A DNA stretch of 64,000 bases, from assembly GCA_020091685.1 (NCBI GenBank), contig CM034608.1, positions 6,049,751 to 6,113,750 of the forward strand. Reading direction: 5' to 3'. Positions 56,528 through 64,000 of this stretch are shown here, one piece after another; position 1 is the first letter of the stretch, and every line of letters begins with the position of its first letter. The notes below the pieces were generated by a model, which worked only from the letters and a program-made list of their open reading frames with translations, made no database searches and was not told the origin of the DNA. Origin of the DNA: Lutjanus erythropterus. Lineage: Eukaryota > Chordata > Actinopteri > Lutjaniformes > Lutjanidae. The position numbers and the translations under genes were made by a program.

Positions 56528-56977
56528 TCACACTGAAAAAACAAGAAAGTTGAGAAACCTCAAAATTCCAAGGCAACTTCAGTATATTTTTGAGTCCGAC
56601 TCAAACTCTTTAGTTTGGAAAAAGTTTTAGAAACTTATAAAGTTTTGTTGAGATAATTCACCTTTCTACTTTAGATAAACTTGAATCTTTGAGTTAAAAC
56701 CTCAAAATAATTGTATTCCAAAAATTGTTGAGTAAATAACTTGAAGTAAAAGTGAATAATGGTTGATAAAATAATATGTTTTTGATTGCAACCAGCACCC
56801 AAATAATGACAAATTAGACTCACAGCTCACTGTCACCAATTCTTGATGTACGATTTTTTTGTGGGGGATCTTAAACTAAAAGATTAAAGTTTATCTAAAG
56901 AAGAAAAGTTAAGTATCTCAACAAAAGACTGTAGCTAAATTATGAATTTTCTCAACTTGTCTTTTTTTTTACAGTCA
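56528..56977. mobile_element. MITE with inverted ends, about 450 bases
   Basis: The left end (ACACTGAAAAAACAAGAAAG then TTGAGAAACC) is inverted at the right end (TTTTCTCAACTTGTC then TTTTTTTTTACAGT). It has no coding frame. Stretches starting with CACTGTAAAAA near 23694 and CACTGCAAAAA near 6942 may be relatives. Confidence 0.6.
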
Positions 56978-57274
56978 TGTTCACATATTCACAAAAGTTT
57001 GTTATATGAAGGAGCATCAAGTTATCCTTTGATTTTGAGAAGATTATTGATGTTCATGGGGAATAAGTATTGTTAGATTTTATCCTGTTTAATATGCTGA
57101 TATTTTATAGTGTTTATTTTACTGTACAATAAATTATGGGTATAATAAAATTCAAGAAATAGGAATGAAAAATGAAATAAATAACTATGGTAACTATGGT
57201 AATTAAATGGTGGTTGATTTTGACCTGTTATCAAATTCTTTTCAGAGGAGGTGGAACCAGTCTGAACGTCCCTG

Positions 57275-60201
57275 ATGGCTCCTTCCAGTCGGTTGGTCCT
57301 GCTGCTGCAGCTGCTCAGCTGGATGTCAGTTGGTCTGGCCTGTTTCTGTGAAAAGTACCCCTGGGGATCCTGGTCCGCCTGTTCCAGGACCTGCAACCAT
57401 GGCACACAGTACAGACAGAGGTGAGAAACACTGACAGAGGTGAGACATTAGACACAAGTTAGACACAGCACAGATGCAGGTGAATGGAACAGGAACATGT
57501 GACAGAACAGACACTGATGACAGCACAGACACAGATAAGTCACAGACACTTGTGAGACAACACAGGCATATGTAATACAGCACAGAGACAACACAGGACA
57601 AGTGACACAGGACAGACATGGGCAAGATGCAGTATTGACGCAGTTGAGACAAAGCAGTGACAGACACATGTAACACAGCACAGACATGTGAGACATAACA
57701 CAAACACATGCAACACAGCACAGACACAGGAGGGATACAGCACAGATACATGTGTAAGATAGCCCAGCCACAATAATGCAGCACAGACACATGTAACATA
57801 GCAGAGACATAGGTAAGACAGCACAGACACATGTAACACAGCACAGACACAGGTGACACAGCACAGACACATGTAACACTGCACAGACAGGTAAGACAGC
57901 ACAGATACAGTTAAGACACAGCACAGACACAGCACAGACACATGTAACATAGCAGGGATACATGTAACATAGCACAGACGTAGGTAAGACGGCACAGACA
58001 CAGGTGACACAGCACAGATACAGTTATGACACAGCACAGACACAGGTGACACAGCACAGACACATATAAGACACAGGTGAGCTTTTGAGGCCAGAATTAG
58101 GAGTCTAGCGTTTTGTGTTCTGCTTTTTGCAAACTGAAAATATTGTGAAAATAGCTAAGCAATTGTGAAATACTGTAGTCAAGAATTATTTTTATTTCTG
58201 CTGCTGTTTTCAGTTATTGTTGTGAAATACAAATACCTAATCCACATGATGCTAACAGCTGCTGTATATATGAAAGTGACTTTAATACTTTTTTGACAGG
58301 GCATTTCAGCATGATGAATATTACTGGAAGGCCAGCTGTGGTTATCTGTGTCTGAAACAGGAGAGCAGAGCTTGTAACCAGCAGAGCTGTGCAATCAACT
58401 GCCTGCTGGGAGAATTCGGGCCTTGGTCTGACTGTTCACCCTGTGCCAAGAAACAGGCAAGAAACATAATTCACGCTGCAAAACCTGTTCTGTCCCATAA
58501 TGCATCCCAAAAGTGACAAAATAAAGTATACTCAGTGCTGTTGATGGACACATGCACAAATAGAGGAGCAGCTCACAGCCAGAAAACATTAAAATAACTT
58601 GCAGATGGTGGTGAGACCACTCCAGGAATATCTTATAAAACAAAAATGAAGTACTTAAACTTTTGGAGGGAAAGAAACGACCAACACTTTCCTGACAAAA
58701 TAATCTAAGTGGTCCTCTGGTTCCTGAGCATCAGATCCATGTTGCATCGTCTTTATTCTGTGAATGAAGCTTTATTTTTCAGTTGGACGTTTAACTGGGA
58801 GTGTCATTCCAAAGATCCACTTGGTTTTATCACCATCAACTCATTTATAAAGCGAACATGCAAGTCTGTCTAGATTAGTTTTAACATGATGAACAAAATG
58901 TTGTCAGTGAATGTATTTTCCGGTGAATTGTTCCAGATGACTTATTTAATTTTTCCCATCTTGCACTACAACATCAGCCTGTATTTATTACAGCATTATT
59001 AAACTTTTGTATGGTTCTGATTAGGTACTGGCAGCACTTGATTAAAGTTAATGATACAGGAAACCATCATCTTTAACTAACCAGAACCAGAATGCTTTTG
59101 TTGCCCAAATGAAGCCACTGAGGATGCAAACTGCCAACACTGGCTTTTTGCTTTTTACGTCCACTTTACCTGCAGCTTCAGTGTGCATAAAAACATCTGT
59201 GAACATAATCCAGGCAGCAACTTGTTTGTCACCGAAATGTATTTTAAAAAAACAAATTAGTACTATATAAGTGTCCTTTGTTATGTTTGACTGAGCACAA
59301 AAAAGGAAACTGCATTGTTTCACATTCACTGTCAATTACATTTTCAAAATTTTATATCCCATTACGTGGTCTTTTTTTCTGCTGGCTTTGTTCATAAAAG
59401 TATTCATTCCACCAGCAGGCCCACCGACTCTTAACATGAGCAACAGCCTTAAAAAAAATCACATGAATTTGTCTGTAATTGTAAAATATTCCCTGAGACA
59501 ATCCCAAGGAGTATACGACCCTGCTGCCAAGAAATAAATGAGGTTCTCAGAAAAACAAACACAAAACAATACTTAAAAAAGGAAAGGGGGGGGGCGAGTC
59601 CTTTGATAGTATGTCTTATGATGAGCAGTTCCATATTTTATTGTCAGTTCTGTCAAGGATAATTTGAAAAAGCTCCTCTCTTTGCAGGAAAGATTTGAAT
59701 TTTGTGAGAAACTTGAACAAGTTCCTTTTCTTTTTTTCAGAATTTGGGCGTCCTTTAAGAAAATGCACATCTGTCTCTACTTCTGTCTCTTCTTCTCTCT
59801 TTTCAAACCATTTTTTTTTTACAATGACCAGTTTCAATTGATGATCACTGAGTTGGTGAATGACAGGGTTTCGAAGGGAATGAATCATAATCTGAGTCAG
59901 TCTGTCTCACATCGTTGCCACAGTTTCGGACACGGTCTGTCCTGAGGCCGTCTCAGTTTGGCGGAGCGGCCTGCAGCGAGGAGCTGACAGAGGAGAGACC
60001 CTGTCATCCCTCCAAAGAGTGCAAGTTACCACCCATCGACTGCAGAGATAAATTTAAGTGTGATAATGGTAAGTAGACCTTCAATCCTCTAAATGGGGTG
60101 TTGTTTTTATTTTTAAAATTGATTTCATGATAAGTTTTCCAGCCAAATGAGATCTTTTCAGACACTCTGATCTGCTCTCACAACACTTGTACACACACAC
60201 A

Positions 60202-60235
<34 letters not shown>

Positions 60236-63200
60236 TAAAGACATACCGACATTTTATCATCTACAAAATAACCTTTCTGCTGCAGGACGCTGCATCAACT
60301 CGACGCTTACATGCAACCATCAGAACGACTGTGGGGATAACTCTGATGAGAGAGACTGTGTCGACTTCACAACGGTGTGTCCGGCAGACAAGAGGCCGGC
60401 CCCCGGGGCTGACCTGGTGGGAAATGGGTAAGCTGAAGGTCAAAAGGTCACTGCTGTGCCTAAACACGCCGACATTACTCTTCTCCTCTTCTGTCACATT
60501 CCAACGTTGTTCCAACTTCATTCCCAGAGGCTGTGGTTGTGACCCCGAGGTGTGTCATTTTATTTGGGAACCACATAAATAAAAGTCTATGGAAGGAATT
60601 TTTATTTAAGATTTATCTGTTATTGAAGAAAAAGGTTCTTTCAGGTCCAAAATCTTTGGCTGGTTCTAGATGAGCTTTAATCACAACACACGGTGACATG
60701 ATACTGTCAGCTGGAGCAGGGTTGTTTGTCAGGTTAGAGTTTTACAGGAAATCACAATAAGATCAGAAGGCAAATCCCACCAGAAGAGAGGAAACAAGCT
60801 TCCTAAGGTCAAATGTGAACTAGGTGCTTGACTCTCAGCAGAGACACACAGTTAAAAAATATTCAGAGAATCCCACTAAGATAAAGATAAAATGATAAAG
60901 AAATAAATTATCTTCTTTCACAGTCTCCAGTACACTATTTATAAAACATTTTAAAGGTGTATATTGTTTTACTAATGAGAGGATACAAAAACAGTAAGCT
61001 GGCCTGTTAACTCAGTCTTAATGCATGAATAACTCATTCATAATGTGTTAAACATGCATATATGTTTTAAATAACATGCATCAAGATAATGTAAGGTGAC
61101 GCGAAAATGACACTAAAAATCTTCGTTCATTTATGCACAAATGATCTCTTCCCCAGATTTAATGATGAGGCCTGCCGTGAACTAGGTCACGATGGTTTGT
61201 CATTTTTAAAAAGTGGGTCTCTAGAAAAAAAGTTTTGGAAACTGGTCTTTGCTAAGTGACCCTACGTTTCAATTTGTGACGCTGTATATCAGCAGTGGAA
61301 GTTAGACATAATAAAAATATGCGATGTCTGGGTAGATTTTTAAAATAAAGCCACAAAAAACTACTTGCGCAGGTTTAGGGAAATATCATTGTTTGGCTTA
61401 AAATCAGTACATTAGTTCTGTACGTTCACATACATAACATACGTATGTTATGCAAATTACCAAGGCTACATTTCATAACTTACGTTACATAACTTAAGTA
61501 ACATCTTAACGCTCATTTATGCTCCCTTTACATATGAAAAGACACATACGTTTTAAACAGAATAAGCGTCAGTGCCCACATACTTCCATGTGTCCTTTAC
61601 ATTGACATGGATGTTCAGCAATACATCCACTTGAGGGCGCCGCTCAGTCAGTCCTGAAGAACAGTCAAAAGTTTCTGACAACGGCGAACATGGCGACGCC
61701 TGGATTCGTGCCTCACAAGATTAACTGACATCAAAAAAATCCAATACATATATTCCAAAATTTGTTTACATATATAAAATAAATATTTTGTGATTAAGAT
61801 TTAAGTTAAGATATTACAGCTGAACAATAAGCTAACAGTAAATATAAGATTAATTTTTAACGGTTTACATTACCTCAATTATTTGAGATAATTATAAATA
61901 CAACACATAACAAACAATATTAAACATAAACATAAGTATAGTATCTTATCTTATGGTCAACGCTCTGATTTGTTGCTCCACCTTACTGCTCTACAGTTTC
62001 TCTTATCAGTAATAATCTGATGTCATCAGCCAATAATATCGCCTGTGTATTTTTGTCATTTAGTGCTTATTGTAAAGAAAAGTCAATGATTTGTGTTTGC
62101 AGGTTTGATGCCCTGGCAGAGGAGCAGAGGGGAGCAGTACTGGACAACATGTTTATGGGAGGAACTTGCGACATCAAGAGGCCTCGGAGCACACTGCTGT
62201 ACCACAGGGTCCCTCACAACTTCGCCAGCCTTGACATTAAGGTAGTGTTATTAATTGTAATATTCAGCTCCTCTGAATCACCACCCACATCTCAGACCTG
62301 TTTCACTGATTCAAAATACTTACTGACAGCCGCTTCTGTGAAACAAATTCACGCATTCATTAACGTGATTACATTGTTTCCAGATCGTTAATGACTTTTT
62401 CAGGCCATATTTGTGGTGAGAGATGATGGAGCTGAACCATGTGACAAAGGCTGCAAAAAAGGGATCAAGCACTGCCTCAAGAGAGTCATGTGACAAATTC
62501 AAACGTTGCTATTAGTTTCTTTAAGTTCCTGCCTCATTTTTAATGCATCGCACCATAACTGAAGATGTAGCAAGCAACAAAAAAAGTGTGGCCATTGTTT
62601 TCTGCTTCTGTTTAAAGAAAAACTGTATCGGTAAGAAAAAGGTATCGTTTTAGCACCGTATCAGAAAAAACCCTATTAGGAGCTAATCAAGCTGCCGCTC
62701 GTACTTCAGAAAAAAGCGTGCCGATGTAGCGTCAACAAAAGAAATGGCTGCCGCTTTTAGATGCATAAAACACGGACACAGCCTCTGTGACATCATTCAT
62801 AGGTTTCTGAAGAGCCACTGTGAAGCTCTTACGGTGGCTCTGGCTCTCGCCATCTCAGTAGTGAGATGGCAATGGTAGAATCAGTCAGATTTGTCAGTTG
62901 CTGTAAGTAAACACACCACGAAGATAGCTGATTGTTGTGTCTCACTGCCAGGATCAAATGTGTGTGGTTGTTTATGGTTAGTTAAAAAAAGAAAAAAACC
63001 CATGGATACCCAACCCTACTCATGACTCATGGGCGCGCGACTCTGTGCAACCAATCTGTAATTCATTAGCTCCAAAACGGCTCCACGCTAATTCCCAGCA
63101 GCATCCAGTGCACCAGATGTTTTTAACCTAAGCTAGGCCCTATGATAGTAATCATATCACATTCATAAAGGGTCAGTAGCCTACATTAATTAAGTTCAGC

Positions 63201-63975
63201 TGCGCATTCAGGGTAATAATTTGAAATCAGTGGTTTTACAGAGGATCTTATTCCAGCATTGGCTTTACTGGGAAAGATAAACACTTTTAAAAAGTACAGT
63301 TTTATTTTTGTTGATACTGTTCTTTCTGATCTGTAATTTATGACGTGCTTGTGCTTGTAAAGGCTGCAGTGGTGGAGGACTTCAGCACCGAGCCCCAGCC
63401 GCTGAACACTGAGTCCATCGATCTAAAGACGGGTTCGAGTGTGACCAGCGGTCGAGATGACAACAGGGGGTTCCTATTTCTTTTATTCCCCCTGTTTTTC
63501 AGTAGGAGTTCTGGGCATTTCTACCGCTCTAACAAGGAAACGCTTGAGGCTTCAAAGAAAACTGTGAGAGACTCAAACTACACACACACACACACACACA
63601 CACCTTTGTAGAGATATTCCTGTGAGGATCTTCATCCACATAAAGCATCCCCTGATCCCCCAATCTTTACGTAAACCTTCTTCATGGTTTCCTTCCTCTT
63701 CTCTGTCATTTCCAATCTTTCCTTCCGAAAGGACTCCAAGTTTTTACGGGTGAACCAGGTTCTACCGGTGTCCACTTTCAAGGTGAAGGACCAGGGAGAC
63801 CTCGTCCTGTCACTACCTTTCCTCCAGTTCCTTCATGCACTTCCTCTCGACTATAACTACGCCCTCTACAGGGAGATCTTCCAGCGCTTTGGTACGCACT
63901 ACTACGGCTCAGGGATACTGGGAGGCAACTATGACATGTTATACCAGTACAGCCGAGAGGAACTCAAGAGTACAG
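57275..63975 (+). CDS. c6: Complement component C6, 5' part (window cuts the gene)
   Basis: Seven coding exons, 57275-57420, 58300-58456, 59924-60068, 60286-60427, 62103-62241, 63363-63563 and 63732-63975, join in frame for 391 residues; the donor after 63975 leads out of the window. C6 is a plasma protein that binds C5b and then C7 to start the membrane attack complex. Residues 1-23 are a signal peptide. Two thrombospondin type 1 modules follow (24-78 with WGSW mannosylation sites, and about 82-134, with RSVLRPSQFGG), then an LDL-receptor class A module (139-175, CGDNSDERDC) and the MACPF domain from about 178, with the signature FGTHY at 363-367 and GG at 374-375. The first two modules and the RSVLRPSQFGG block separate C6 from C7, which has only one N-terminal thrombospondin module. 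Intron 2 has a GC donor. Later C6 modules (EGF, CCP, FIM) must lie beyond the window. Confidence 0.92.
57430..58080. repeat. Minisatellite in c6 intron 1
   Basis: A long array of variants of ACACAGCACAGACACAGGTG and ACATGTAACACAGCACAGAC fills almost the whole of the intron's first 660 bases. Units are roughly 20-26 bases and mix AGGTGACACAGC and CATGTAACATAGC types. It gives long antisense open frames in several frames (rich in Cys, Val, Leu) that are not genes. Confidence 0.85.
58457..59923 (+). other. c6: c6 intron 2, GC-AG type
   Basis: The exon ends AAACAG and the intron starts GCAAGA; it ends CCACAG before TTTCGGACACGG. Phase 0 is kept and the joined protein aligns without gap to the vertebrate block KQ-x3-RSVLRPSQFGG. 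No GT donor near it would keep the frame. The rest of the donor (CAG|GCAAGA) is otherwise consensus, as in known GC-AG introns. Confidence 0.85.
60190..60233. repeat. (CA)n microsatellite in c6 intron 3
   Basis: About 20 CA units with one interruption, within the intron between exons 3 and 4. A (CA)n tract also lies at 63580-63603 after exon 6. Confidence 0.9.
60628..60735 (-). repeat. Dispersed element copy (family E) in c6 intron 4
   Basis: Inverted copy of 55043-55205: GGTCCAAAATCTTTGGCTGG, TTCTAGATGAGCTTTAATCA and TACTGTCAGCTGGAGCAG. No coding capacity. The rest of the intron (60428-62102) and of intron 5 (62242-63362) shows only AT-rich non-coding DNA. Confidence 0.55.
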
Positions 63976-64000
63976 GTACAATGGCACAGCCATACACTGC

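Larger units (their letters stand above)
55016..57243. other. rgs7bp-c6 intergenic region
   Basis: Intergenic DNA containing a dispersed element (55043-55205), an open frame with a splice donor (55709-56137) and a MITE (56528-56977). The AG at about 57243-57244 (TTCTTTTCAG|AGG) before the c6 start looks like an acceptor, so a non-coding c6 first exon probably lies in or before this region. Confidence 0.45.

Noticed and set aside
57326..58052. Minus-strand frames of 170-177 codons rich in Cys, Val and Leu
   Set aside because: They are translations of a tandem minisatellite in c6 intron 1, with no start context or domain.
57275..63975. Identification as complement C7
   Set aside because: Two thrombospondin modules precede the LDL-receptor module and the block RSVLRPSQFGG is C6-specific; C7 has one N-terminal module.

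Overview
The window is vertebrate nuclear DNA, most likely from a teleost fish. Genes are split into short exons with GT-AG introns, intergenic space is AT-rich and full of short inverted-repeat elements, microsatellites and minisatellites, and the recognisable proteins are vertebrate-specific (serotonin receptor 1A, RNF180, R7-RGS binding protein, complement C6). The repeat types, including a LINE 3' tail and several MITE-like families, also fit a teleost. No rRNA, tRNA, CRISPR or prokaryotic features were seen.

Layout. 1-4497 is gene-free repeat-rich DNA. 4498-6205 (+) is a two-exon gene for an unrecognised single-pass membrane protein with a proline-rich tail. 6206-24689 is an 18 kb gene-free stretch with tandem and dispersed repeats and a few GC-richer, complex islands that could be regulatory. 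24878-26128 (-) is the intact intronless gene for 5-HT1A receptor. After about 3.5 kb comes rnf180 (+), divergent from htr1a, with a probable non-coding first exon near 29.8 kb and seven coding exons from 31651 to 38706. 43418-52962 (+) holds all six coding exons of rgs7bp. From 57275 (+) to the right edge are the first seven coding exons of complement C6; the gene is cut by the window end.

Gene relations. htr1a, rnf180 and rgs7bp are also neighbours in mammals (human 5q12), so this is a conserved block; C6 in human lies on the other arm of the same chromosome. 5-HT1A is a Gi/o-coupled receptor and R7BP is the membrane anchor of R7-RGS/Gbeta5 complexes that shorten Gi/o signalling, so two parts of one neuronal signalling theme sit close together. 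RNF180 is a membrane-anchored E3 ubiquitin ligase and C6 is a secreted component of the membrane attack complex; nothing in the sequence ties these two to the first two beyond position.

The splice models of rnf180, rgs7bp and c6 were assembled by hand from homology and reading phase, and every junction keeps frame. The most interesting irregularities are a 243-base rnf180 intron that is fully open and in frame, a GC-AG intron in c6, an AT-rich palindromic array between rnf180 and rgs7bp, and several nested fold-back elements. I did not find a clearly new biological system; the unrecognised membrane protein and the possible orphan exon near 56 kb are the best leads for new genes.
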